Part shown: one piece after another, positions 26,417 to 34,687 of the stretch
Layout of the letters: every line of letters begins with the position of its first letter
Numbering within the stretch: position 1 is the first letter of the stretch
The notes under the pieces: generated by a model
Told to the model about the DNA's origin: nothing
Seen by the model: only the letters and a program-made list of their open reading frames with translations
The model's database searches: none
Assembly: GCA_963835735.1 (NCBI GenBank)
Contig: CAWIGP010000008.1
Coordinates: 62,001 to 126,000 of the forward strand
Reading direction: 5' to 3'
From: DASQMT01 sp963835735
Lineage (GTDB): Bacteria > Actinomycetota > Thermoleophilia > Solirubrobacterales > Solirubrobacteraceae
Length of the DNA stretch: 64,000 nt
Translations under genes and position numbers: made by a program

Positions 26417-26469
26417 GGGAACCCGGGGCCGTGCGCTGCGTTGGCTTGCCTGGCCATCTCGATTTCGAG

Positions 26470-26554
26470 CGTACAGCGTGGGTTCGACCGCGCCACGATC
26501 CTTGACCGACGTACGCCGTAAGCCCTACCTTACAGCGTAAGCTTACAGTGTACG
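26470..26554. promoter_or_regulatory. cluster of four 13-bp operator-like sites between TetR and MMPL genes
   Basis: CTTACAGCGTAAG (26529-26541, a perfect 5-bp inverted repeat around AGC) is directly followed by CTTACAGTGTACG (26542-26554). Related copies CGTACAGCGTGGG (26470-26482) and CGTACGCCGTAAG (26510-26522) lie upstream. The junction also forms the 10-bp palindrome GTAAGCTTAC. This is a convincing TetR operator array covering both divergent promoters. Confidence 0.72.
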
Positions 26555-26575
26555 TTCAGAGGGGAGACGGTCGCG

Positions 26576-28712
26576 GTGGCAGCCCTGACCCGGTGGGTGC
26601 TCGCGCACAAGAGATCGGTCGTCGCGTTCTGGGTCGTCGTCACGGTCGCCGGCTTCGCGTCGGTCCAGCCGGCTGTGGATGCGCTCTCGGAGGAGTTCAC
26701 CCTGCCGGGCGGCGAGGCGTTCGAGACGAACCGTGAGATCGCGGCGATCTACGGCAACGGAGGCGACGTCGCGCCGATCGTCCCGGTCGTGACGCTGCCG
26801 CGAGGGCACGACCGTCGATTCGCCCGGTGTCGTCGGCGAGCTGGAAGCTGCTCTGGCGCGAGTGCAAGCTGCGCTTCCGGCAGCACGGCTGGCCTCGTTC
26901 GCCTCGACGGGCGAGCGGGCGTTCGTCTCCGAGGACGGACGCACGACGTTTGCGCTCGTCTCGTCCCCCAGACGCTCGGGATGGACGTCGGTCAGGAGGA
27001 GGCCCGCCTGGCGCAGGAGGCCCTCGACGGGATCACCGTCGGCGGCTCGCCCGTGGAGATCACCGGCCTCGAGGCGCTTCGCGGCGCCGCGGCGGGCGAC
27101 GAGGGAGACGGCCCGAGCGTGCTCATCGAGGTCCTCGTCGCGGGCGCCGGTGCGCTCGTCGTCCTCGCTTCGTCTTCGCGTCGTTCACGGCGCTGCTCCC
27201 GCTCTCATGGCGGCGATCGCGATTCCCGTCGACTTCCTGCTGACCTGGCCGATCGCGAGCGTCACCGACGTCTCGATCTTCGTCGAGTTCCTGGTCGCGC
27301 TCGTCGGGCTCGGGATCGCGATCGACTACGCGCTGCTGGTCGTGATGCGCTGGCGCGAAGAGCGTCAGCGGGGCGCCGTGCCGAACGAGGTCGCCGTCCG
27401 GCGCGCGATGGAGCACGCCGGCTCGGCGGTGGTCTTCAGCGGCACGACCGTCGCGATCGCGCTCCTCGCCATGATCGCGCTGCCGGTACCCGTGCTGCGC
27501 AGCATCGGCATCGTCGGGATGCTGATCCCGCTCGTCAGCGTCGCCGTCGCGACCACGTTGCTCCCGGTCGCGCTCGCCACGATCGGACCGAAGCTCGACT
27601 GGCCGCGTATCCGCCGCGAGGACCGAGCCAGCCGGGGCTGGACAGCCTGGGCCCGCTTCGTGGTCCGACACCGCTGGGCGGCGGCTGTGACGTCCGCCGG
27701 CGTCCTGATCGCGCTGGTCGTCGCCGCCTCCTCGATCCAGCTCGGGACCCCGCGCGCGGAGTCGCTCGCCCAGTCGGGAGCCGCGCGCGCCGGACTCGAG
27801 AAGCTGCAGCAGTCGAGCATCGGCCCGGGGCCGTTGGCGCCGTTCGAGGCGCTCGTGCGGTCCCCGGACCCGGCGCGGTGGCCGCGACGTTCGCCCGCGT
27901 CGCGGGAGTCCACGGCGCCGTCGCTCCCCCCGATGGGGACTGGCGTCGCGACGGGACGACGCTCGTGACCGTCCTCCCGGCCAGCGACGGGAACTCCCGG
28001 ATGGCCGAGCGACGCTCGATCGCATCCGAGCGTCGGCGGACGAGAGTCCGGTCGAGGTCACGATCGGCGGCCAGGCCGCGCAGAGCTCCGACTTCGTCGA
28101 TGCGATCTATCGCAACTTCCCGCTGATGATCGCGCTGATCGCGGTGCTCACGTTCGTGCTCCTCGCGCGCGCCTTCCGCTCACTCGTGCTCTCGCTCCAG
28201 GCCGTCGTCCTGAACCTGCTCTCGGTCGCGGCCGCGTGGGGCATCATGGTGCTGGTCTGGCAGAACGGAATCGGCACGGAAGCGATCTGGGGCATCGCCG
28301 CGACCCGATCGATCAACGAGTGGATCCCGGTCATGGTCTTCGCGTTCCTGTTCGGCGTCTCGATGGACTACCAGGTCTTCATCATCAGCCGGATGCGCGA
28401 GGCGTACGATCGCACCGGGTCGACCAGTCCGCCGTCGTCGAGGGCATCGGGCGCACCGGCCGCCTGGTCACGAGCGCGGCGCTCATCCTCGGTCTCGCCT
28501 TCGTGGCCCTGAGCGCGAGTCCGGGTACCGAGGTCAAGATGGCCGCGACCGCGCTTGCGGCCGGCGTGCTGCTCGATGCGACGATCGTCCGCGCGGTGCT
28601 CGTTCCCGCCACGATCGCGATCCTCGGTCGCTGGAACTGGTGGCTCCCCCGCTCGGCCGCCGCGCCCTCAGGGTCGCGCCGTCGCTGGGCGCCCGAGGTG
28701 ACTGCTCTCTAA
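26576..28712 (+). pseudogene. MMPL/RND-family transporter gene broken by seven single-base indels
   Basis: Together the three frames encode a nearly full MMPL protein of about 710 residues. It has an N-terminal helix (SVVAFWVVVTVAGFASVQPAVDAL), the first membrane block with GLGIAIDYALLVVMRWREE, and the second block with FLFGVSMDYQVFIISRMREAYDR. The frame changes at about 26804 (extra G) and at 26965-26969, 27169, 27205, 27872, 28008 and 28419 (one base missing each), mostly in short runs of one base. Between the shifts the protein is well conserved and has no stops. Either very recent decay or uncorrected sequence errors. Confidence 0.75.
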
Positions 28713-28713
28713 C

Positions 28714-29070
28714 ATGGCGGGCGTGTGGCGGATCACCGTGCGCGACGGTCCGCGGGTGGAGAAGCTCCGTGCCGCCGGGCTGGAGGAGGCGCTCGATCTC
28801 GTAGAACGCGAGGGCCGCGTGCTGTCCGCCACCCCGGGGCGACGCGCGATCGAGCTGCGCTCGCGCACGTTCTCTCCGCAGCAGCAGGTCGCCGGGCGGG
28901 TCGAGCTGGCCGGTCCGGGCGTGCGCGCCGGGATCGACGTGCGCGGCGACGGGGCCGCGGAGGCATGGACGGGGCGCGTGCGGCGGCGCGTGGTCGAGCA
29001 GCAGGGGCGCGAGACGCCGTACGACGCGCTCCGCCGCTTTGTCGCTCAGACCACGAGCGTCGAGCCGTAA
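28714..29070 (+). CDS. conserved hypothetical protein
   Basis: 118 residues, no signal peptide or membrane helix. It appears alpha/beta: WRITVRDGPRVEKLRAAGLEEALDLVERE, then ELRSRTFSPQQQVAGRVELAGPG and a basic C-terminal helix (AWTGRVRRRVVEQQGRETPYDALRRF). I do not recognise it. It starts 1 bp after the MMPL stop, and its 3' end overlaps the convergent metallopeptidase gene by 25 bp. Confidence 0.6.
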   Translation: MAGVWRITVRDGPRVEKLRAAGLEEALDLVEREGRVLSATPGRRAIELRSRTFSPQQQVAGRVELAGPGVRAGIDVRGDGAAEAWTGRVRRRVVEQQGRETPYDALRRFVAQTTSVEP

Positions 29071-29699
29071 CGCCGCAGCCAGGCGGCGTGCGCGCGCCAG
29101 TCCGGCACGCGCGACTCGAGCAGCGCCCAGAAGCGCGGCGAGTGGTCCATCAGCTCGAGGTGGCAGACCTCGTGCTCGACGACGTAGTCGAGGATCGCGG
29201 CGGGCGCGAGCAGGAGCCGCCAGTTGAACGACATCCGGCCCTCCGACGAGCACGACGCCCAGCGCGTGCGCTGCCCGCGGATCGTCAGGCCGGTGTAGCG
29301 CGAGCCGGCGCGCGCGGTGGCGGCGTCCAGACGCGGTGCGATCTCGGCGCGCGCCGCGCGCCGATAGAAGCGCTCGAGCGCCGCGCGCGGGTCGCCCTGC
29401 GGCACCAGCAGCACGTCGCCGCGACGGTGCACGCGCTCGCGCCCCGGCTGCGGCTGCAGCGCGAGCGTCTCGCCGAGATACGGCAGCGTCCCGGCGGGCC
29501 GCGCGACCTCGGCGGCCGCGCGGGCGAGCGTCCGCCGCCGGCGCGCGATCCACGGCGCGAGCTCCTGCACCGCGTCGGCGGCCGCCCGCTCGGGCGCCCT
29601 GCGCGGCAGCGTCACGGTCACGGTCCCGTCGGGATCGACGGTCACCCGCACGCGACTCGCGCGGGTGGAGCGGCGGATGCGGTACTCGGCGACGGCCAT
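29046..29699 (-). CDS. YgjP-like zinc metallopeptidase (DUF45)
   Basis: 217 residues. The C-terminal zincin motif HEVCHLELMDHSPRFW gives the HExxH-type metal site (H-E-x-x-H) plus the later His. The preceding RTRWASCSSEGRMSFNWRLLLAPAAILDYVV block is diagnostic of the YgjP/WLM-related DUF45 family. The N-terminal half is a beta domain rich in Arg. Likely cytosolic; substrate unknown. Confidence 0.87.
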   Translation of the reverse strand: MAVAEYRIRRSTRASRVRVTVDPDGTVTVTLPRRAPERAAADAVQELAPWIARRRRTLARAAAEVARPAGTLPYLGETLALQPQPGRERVHRRGDVLLVPQGDPRAALERFYRRAARAEIAPRLDAATARAGSRYTGLTIRGQRTRWASCSSEGRMSFNWRLLLAPAAILDYVVEHEVCHLELMDHSPRFWALLESRVPDWRAHAAWLRRYGSTLVV

Positions 29700-29751
29700 C
29701 GGCGCCGCCTGAGGCTAGCGGCGCCGCCGGTCGATTCCCGCGTCGGACATC

Positions 29752-30042
29752 ATGGCGGCCATGGCGCAGTCACGCGTGCGGTTGCCTCCCAACGTGGTGC
29801 CGCCGTTCACGGTGTTTCTCAACGGCGTGCGCCAGGAGCCGGGGTCCGACTTCCACGTCGAGGAGGACATGCTCGTGTTCGAGCGCGAGCTCGTGCAGGA
29901 GGGCAAGCTCGGCTTCTGGCGCTGGTTCTGGGGCGCCTGGGGGATCGGCACCTACCGCAAGGACGACCAGGTCGACGTCGCCTGGGACGCCGGCGGCCAC
30001 CCGCACGTCGCGCACAAGCTCGATGTGCTGACGGGCGACTAG
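29752..30042 (+). CDS. hypothetical protein
   Basis: 96 residues from ATG 29752; a second ATG at 29761 is equally possible. Sequence features are PPFTVFLNGVRQEPGSDFHVEEDMLVFER, with beta-strand character, and an aromatic patch KLGFWRWFWGAWGIGTYRKDDQ. No signal peptide or family recognised. The stop overlaps that of metF on the other strand by 4 bp. Confidence 0.6.
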   Translation: MAAMAQSRVRLPPNVVPPFTVFLNGVRQEPGSDFHVEEDMLVFERELVQEGKLGFWRWFWGAWGIGTYRKDDQVDVAWDAGGHPHVAHKLDVLTGD

Positions 30043-30941
30043 ACGGGCACGGCGTCGCGCCACGGCACCGTCAGCCGCAGCGCGCTCAGGATCGCCCGCG
30101 TCGCCGGCGAGCGGTTGAGCGTGTAGAAGTGGATGCCCGGCGCGCCGTTGGCGAGCAGCTCTGAGCACTGCAGCGTCGCGTAGGCGACGCCGAGGTCGCT
30201 GACCGCGCCGGGCTGGTCGGCGCGCAGCTCGAGCTCGCGCCGCAGCCCGTCCGGGATCCGCGAGCCGCACATCTCGGTCACGCGCTTGATCTGGTTCACG
30301 TTCGTGATCGGCCAGATGCCCGGGATGATCGGGACGTCGATCCCGATGTCGCGCGCCCGCGCGACGAAGTCGTAGTAGTACTGGTTGTCGAAGAACAGCT
30401 GGGTGATCAGGAAGCGCGCGCCGGCGTCGACCTTCTCCTTGCAGTAGCGCAGGTCGTTCTCGGCGTCCGTCGCATGGATGTGGATCTCGGGGAAGCAGGC
30501 CGCGCCGATCGAGAAGTCGTACTCGTCGCGGATCAACTCGATCAGCTCGCGCGAAAAGCGCAGGCCGCCGTCGGTGGCGGTCCACTCGGTCTGCCCGGCC
30601 GGCGGGTCGCCGCGCAGTGCGAGCACGTTCTCGATGCCGGCGTCGCGCATCGTGTCGAGCATCGCGCGCAGCTCGGCGGTGGTGGCGTTCACGCACGTGA
30701 AATGCGCCATCGCCTCCATCCCGTAGTTGCGCTTGAGGTCTGTGACGATGTCGATCGTCTTGCGCTTCTCGGTCGTGCTGCCCGCCGCGCCGTAGGTGAC
30801 GGAGACGAACGTCGGATGCAGCCGGGACAGCTCGGCGAGCGCGCGGCCGAGGTTGCGCTCGCCCTCGGCGGTCTTCGGCGGGAAGAACTCGAACGAGAAC
30901 GACGGCTCGGAGTCCCCGGAGATCCTTTCGTCGATCCGCAT
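30039..30941 (-). CDS. metF: 5,10-methylenetetrahydrofolate reductase
   Basis: 300 residues, the bacterial length. It makes 5-methyl-THF for methionine synthesis with FAD. The catalytic Glu is in SFEFFPPKTAEGE, and FVSVTYGAAGSTTEKR, ENVLALRGDPP and RFLITQLFFDNQYYYDF are FAD- and folate-site segments. The ending GIHFYTLNRSPATRAIL is typical. The MBL-fold gene lies 13 bp upstream on the same strand, so the two may form an operon. Confidence 0.96.
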   Translation of the reverse strand: MRIDERISGDSEPSFSFEFFPPKTAEGERNLGRALAELSRLHPTFVSVTYGAAGSTTEKRKTIDIVTDLKRNYGMEAMAHFTCVNATTAELRAMLDTMRDAGIENVLALRGDPPAGQTEWTATDGGLRFSRELIELIRDEYDFSIGAACFPEIHIHATDAENDLRYCKEKVDAGARFLITQLFFDNQYYYDFVARARDIGIDVPIIPGIWPITNVNQIKRVTEMCGSRIPDGLRRELELRADQPGAVSDLGVAYATLQCSELLANGAPGIHFYTLNRSPATRAILSALRLTVPWRDAVPV

Positions 30942-30954
30942 CAGGCCCGCAAGT

Positions 30955-31926
30955 CTAGGCGGCTGCCCAGCGGGTCGGCTCGCCGTCGAGACGCCGGACG
31001 CGGCCCTGGCGCTCGAGATGATCGAGATAGCAGAGCGTCTTGGTGAGCAGCCAGCCGGCGGTCGCCGGCATCAGCCGCTCGCCGTAGATCGGCGCCAGGA
31101 GGTCGAACGCGGTCGACTCGCCCTGCTCGCGCAGGAACGACGTGATCGCGTCGAGCCGCTGCGCGACCAGCGCCCGGTTGCCCTCGACGTGGCCGTGCAG
31201 GTCGGTGAACGGGCGCGCGTGGCCGGCGAGGGTCAGCCGCACGTCGAGCGCGTCGACGCGCGTGAGCGAGGCGAGGAACTCGCCGACCGGGTCGGGCGTC
31301 CAGCCGTAATCGAAGAACAGCGAGATGCGCCCGAGCACGTGGTCGCCGGACAGCAGCAGCCGGTGCTCGGGCTGGTGCAGCACGACGTGCGAGGGTGCGT
31401 GGCCGGGCGTCTCGTACACCTGCCAGGCGCCGAGGTCGGTGTCGACCACGACGCCCGGGAGCAGGTCGCGCTCGGCCACGAGCGGACCGCTCATGCCGCT
31501 GCTCTCGCCGCGCCGGCTCTCTGCCCACTCCTTCAGCGGACCCTCCGGCACCCCGCTCTGGCGCGCGATCTCGACCCGCTGGGCGAGCGCGGCCTCCGGG
31601 TCGTCGACGCGCGCGGTGAGGTGCTCGTGGCGCGGGTGGATCCAGAGCGGGCATCCCGTCCGCTCCTGCACCGCCGCCGCCTGCCCGCAGTGGTCGATGT
31701 GCGCGTGCGTGCAGACCAGCAGCCGCACGTGCTCGAGCCGCCGGCCGACCTGCTCGAGCGCCCGTTCGAGGTGCTGCATCGAGCCGGCCAGGTACGCGCC
31801 GCAGTCGACGAGCACGACCCCGTCGCCGGCGGCCAGCGCCCACGCGTTGCAGTGCGGCACGCCGGGCCACGGCAGCGGCAGGCGCAGGCGCCACACGCCG
31901 GGCACCACGCGCTCGCCCCTCCCCAT
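30955..31926 (-). CDS. MBL-fold metallohydrolase, LACTB2/RNase Z-like
   Basis: 323 residues from ATG 31926 (MGRGERVVPGVWRL). The metal motif HAHIDHCGQ is preceded by LVDCGAYLAGSMQHL. Further ligands lie in TPGHAPSHVVLH, LLLSGDHVLGR and LAGHARPFTDLHGHVEGN. A C-terminal helical and winged part (LMPATAGWLLTKTLCYLDHLERQGRVRRLDG) matches the LACTB2-type extension. A longer frame to 31980 exists but collides with the divergent gene, so the internal ATG was preferred. Confidence 0.85.
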   Translation of the reverse strand: MGRGERVVPGVWRLRLPLPWPGVPHCNAWALAAGDGVVLVDCGAYLAGSMQHLERALEQVGRRLEHVRLLVCTHAHIDHCGQAAAVQERTGCPLWIHPRHEHLTARVDDPEAALAQRVEIARQSGVPEGPLKEWAESRRGESSGMSGPLVAERDLLPGVVVDTDLGAWQVYETPGHAPSHVVLHQPEHRLLLSGDHVLGRISLFFDYGWTPDPVGEFLASLTRVDALDVRLTLAGHARPFTDLHGHVEGNRALVAQRLDAITSFLREQGESTAFDLLAPIYGERLMPATAGWLLTKTLCYLDHLERQGRVRRLDGEPTRWAAA

Positions 31927-31978
31927 CTCGGTGCGGCGTGTCGGGCTAGGCACGAGCCGGGACGCTAACGTGCGCCGC

Positions 31979-33166
31979 ATGCCCGGGGACGCGAGACCCG
32001 TTGCCGAGACCTACTTCGCCGCGCTCGCGCGGCGCGACCTCGACGGCATCGCCGCCTGCTGGGCGCCCGACGGCGTCGACGTCCTCGTCGGACAGGCGAC
32101 GGCGAACGGCCCGGCCGGCGTGCGGGCGCTTTTCGCCGAGCTGTTCGGCGCGGTCCCAGACTTCGCGATCGAGGTCGAGTCGATCGTCGCCGAGGGCGAC
32201 CGCGCGGCCGTGCGCTGGCACGCGAGCGGGACCTTCGCGGGCGAGTCGTCGTTCCAGGGCATCGCCCCGACCGGCGGGCGGATCCAACTGACCGGCTTGG
32301 ACCTGCTCGAGGTGCGCGACGGCCTGATCGTGCATAACGACGCGTTCAGCGACGGGCTCGGGCTGGCGCGCCAGATCGGACTGCTGCCGCCGCAGGGCTC
32401 CAAGGCCGACACCGGCATGCTGCGCGCGTTCAAAGTGAAGACGAGCGCGGCGCGGCGGCTGGCCGGCACCGGCGCAGAGCCCGTGGCGGACGGCGTATGG
32501 CGTGTGCGCGGCGGCGTGCCGCGCGAGATGAACGTCTATCTGATCGACGACGACGGCGGCGGCGTGACCGTGTTCGACGCGGGCGCGCGCAGCATGGCGC
32601 GCGCGATCACCGCCGCGGGCAGCGGGCTCGGCGGCATCAACCGCGTCGTACTCAGCCACGCGCATCCGGACCACCGGGGCAGCGCGGGGCAGCTCGGCGC
32701 GCCGATCTACTGCCACGCCGACGACCGCGCGGACGCCGAGGGCGATGGCGGTGTGCACTACTTCCACCTCGAGCAGCTCGCGCCGCACGCGCGGCTCGCG
32801 TACCCGGGGCTGCTGCGCATGTGGGACGGAGGGCCGGTCGAGATCGCCGGCACGGTCGCCGACGGCGACGACGTCAGCGGCTTCCGCGTCGTGCACCTGC
32901 CCGGCCACGCGCCCGGACTGATCGCGCTCTACCGCGAGCGCGACGGCCTCGCGCTCACGAGCGACCTGTTCTACACGCTCGACATCCAGACCGGCCTGCA
33001 CGGTCCGCCGCGGGTCGCCCACCCCGCCTTCAACTTCGACACCGAGCAGGCGCGCGCCTCGATCCGGCGGCTCGCCGAGCTGGCGCCGGCCAGCGCCTGG
33101 CCCGGGCACGCCCAGCCGCTGCGCGAAGACGTCGCGGCGCAGCTCGAGCGCGCCGCGGCCGCCTGA
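31979..33166 (+). CDS. fusion protein: SnoaL-like NTF2 domain plus MBL-fold hydrolase
   Basis: 395 residues in one uninterrupted frame. Residues about 5-130 are a SnoaL/NTF2-like barrel (AETYFAALARRDLDGIAACWAPDGVDVLVG, GTFAGESSFQGIAPTGGRIQLTGLDLLEVRDGLIVHNDAF). After a short linker, residues about 165-390 are a metallo-beta-lactamase fold with VLSHAHPDHRGSAGQLG, LPGHAPGLIALY and a late GH (PASAWPGHAQPL). Each domain is known alone; the pairing suggests that the barrel selects a small ligand and the MBL part hydrolyses it. Substrate unknown. Confidence 0.82.
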   Translation: MPGDARPVAETYFAALARRDLDGIAACWAPDGVDVLVGQATANGPAGVRALFAELFGAVPDFAIEVESIVAEGDRAAVRWHASGTFAGESSFQGIAPTGGRIQLTGLDLLEVRDGLIVHNDAFSDGLGLARQIGLLPPQGSKADTGMLRAFKVKTSAARRLAGTGAEPVADGVWRVRGGVPREMNVYLIDDDGGGVTVFDAGARSMARAITAAGSGLGGINRVVLSHAHPDHRGSAGQLGAPIYCHADDRADAEGDGGVHYFHLEQLAPHARLAYPGLLRMWDGGPVEIAGTVADGDDVSGFRVVHLPGHAPGLIALYRERDGLALTSDLFYTLDIQTGLHGPPRVAHPAFNFDTEQARASIRRLAELAPASAWPGHAQPLREDVAAQLERAAAA

Positions 33167-33528
33167 TGGGCCGGCGCAGCCGCCGCCGCGGAGCCGCCGA
33201 CGCGCTCTCCGCGCCCGAGTCCGAGTACCGCAGCGCGAGCGGCGACATGCTCGTGCTGCGCGGCGCGATGTCGCCGGCGACGCGGCGCGAGTACGCGGCG
33301 GCCGCCGCAGGCTCGCCGCTCTCGCGCGAGGACGCCTGGCAGCGCGCGGTCGAGTTCCTGTTCGAGCGGCTCGCGCTGCGCTGGGAGATCGCCGGGACCG
33401 ACCCGATCACGAAGCAGAAGGAGCTGCTGGCCCGCTACCGCTTCGCGAGCGCCGACGAGCGCCGCTGGATCCGCGACGTGCTGCGCGAGCACGTCGCCGA
33501 GCACTTTCCAGAGCTCGCCCCGCCGTGA
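33166..33528 (+). CDS. hypothetical protein
   Basis: 120 residues. A basic N-terminus (MGRRSRRRGAA) precedes a mostly helical body: SPATRREYAAAAAGSPLSREDAWQRAVEFLFERLALRWEIAG, then KQKELLARYRFASADERRWIRDVLREHVAEHFPEL. No known domain recognised. The start overlaps the SnoaL-MBL stop (TGATG), so it is almost certainly co-translated with it. Confidence 0.65.
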   Translation: MGRRSRRRGAADALSAPESEYRSASGDMLVLRGAMSPATRREYAAAAAGSPLSREDAWQRAVEFLFERLALRWEIAGTDPITKQKELLARYRFASADERRWIRDVLREHVAEHFPELAPP

Positions 33529-33529
33529 T

Positions 33530-33600
33530 GAGGGTCAGATCTTGCAATCGAGCATAGGGTGGCGGCGACACGAGATGCGCGATTGCAAGATCTGACCCTC
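33530..33600. repeat. REP-like perfect 21-bp inverted repeat with 29-bp spacer
   Basis: The arm 33530-33550 (GAGGGTCAGATCTTGCAATC...) recurs as its exact complement at 33580-33600. The spacer 33551-33579 and the right arm contain the start region of the aminopeptidase gene. Such GGGTCAGATCTTGCAATC hairpins resemble dispersed repeats linked to IS200-type REP transposases in other bacteria; that link is from memory, and no transposase is nearby. Confidence 0.75.
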
Positions 33601-34662
33601 AAGTTCGCGCGGCTGCTGTGCGGCTACTGCCTCGACGCGCAGCCCGGCCAGCAGGTCGTCGTGCGCTCGACCACGCTGGCCGCGCCGCTGCTGCTCGCCG
33701 TCCAGCGTGAGCTGCTGGAGCGCGGCGCGTGGCCGCTGCTGCGCACCGCGCTGCCGGGCCAGGACGAGTCGTGGTGGGCGGCCGCACAGGACGCGCACCT
33801 CGACGCGTTCGCTCCCGCCGAGCTGGCCGAGGCCGAGGGCACCGACGCGTCGCTCACGATCCAGGCGCCCGAGAACACGACCGCGCTGGCGAACGTCGAC
33901 CCGGCTCGCATGGCCCGCGCCGCGCGCGCCCGCGCGCCGGTCCGCGACGCCGCGCTGCGCCGCCGCTGGTGCGGCACGTTCTGGCCCACGCCGGCCGCCG
34001 CCCAGCAGGCGCGCATGGGGACGGCGGAGCTGGCCGCTTTCGTGCACCGCGCGACGTTCCTGGACCGCGACGACCCGGAGGCCGCCTGGGGAGAACTGCG
34101 CGCGCTGCAGGAGCGGCTGGTCGAGCGCCTGAGCCGGGCGAGCGAGCTGCGGATCGAGGCCGACGGGACGGACCTGCGGGTGCGTGTCGGCGGGCGGACC
34201 TGGATCAACTCCGACGGCCGCCGCAACATGCCGTCGGGCGAGGTCTTCACCGGCCCGCGCGAGGACTCGGCCGAGGGTCGCATCCGCTTCACGATCCCGT
34301 CGAGCCCGCGCGGCGTCGAGGTCGCCGGCGTCGAGCTCGAGTTCCGTGCGGGCGTCGTGGTCGACGCGCGCGCCGAGCGCGGCGGCGAGTACCTGCTGGC
34401 CACGCTCGACACCGACCCGGGCGCGCGCCGGCTGGGCGAGCTGGGGATCGGGACGAACGCCGGCATCGACCGCCCGATCGGCGCGATCCTGTTCGACGAG
34501 AAGATCGGCGGCACGGTCCACCTGGCGCTCGGCCGCTCCTATCCCGAGACCGGCGGGACGAACGAGAGCGCGATCCACTGGGACCTGATCTGCGACCTGC
34601 GCGCGGGCGGCACGCTGTCCGCCGACGGCGAGGTCGTACAGCGCGACGGCGTATTTCTCTGA
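33559..34662 (+). CDS. M29-family aminopeptidase
   Basis: 367 residues. It removes N-terminal residues using two metals. The C-terminal metal site is rich in family motifs: NMPSGEVFTGPREDSAEGRI, LGIGTNAGIDRPIGAILFDEKIGGTVHLALGRSYPETGGTNESAIHWDLICDL. The annotated start (GTG 33559) lies inside the REP-like hairpin, and the residues RLQDLTL are encoded by its right arm. A TTG at 33583 is an alternative. The ancestral start may have been replaced when the repeat arrived. Confidence 0.88.
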   Translation: MAATRDARLQDLTLKFARLLCGYCLDAQPGQQVVVRSTTLAAPLLLAVQRELLERGAWPLLRTALPGQDESWWAAAQDAHLDAFAPAELAEAEGTDASLTIQAPENTTALANVDPARMARAARARAPVRDAALRRRWCGTFWPTPAAAQQARMGTAELAAFVHRATFLDRDDPEAAWGELRALQERLVERLSRASELRIEADGTDLRVRVGGRTWINSDGRRNMPSGEVFTGPREDSAEGRIRFTIPSSPRGVEVAGVELEFRAGVVVDARAERGGEYLLATLDTDPGARRLGELGIGTNAGIDRPIGAILFDEKIGGTVHLALGRSYPETGGTNESAIHWDLICDLRAGGTLSADGEVVQRDGVFL

Positions 34663-34687
34663 CTCTCCGCTACGGTCACTGCCGCTC

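Noticed and set aside
26576..28712. Treating the MMPL region as three separate small genes
   Set aside because: The pieces read as one ordered MMPL protein when single-base shifts are corrected, so they are fragments of one gene.
31325..31978. Upstream extension of the SnoaL-MBL frame
   Set aside because: It is antisense to the conserved MBL-fold gene at 30955-31926 and has a low-complexity composition.
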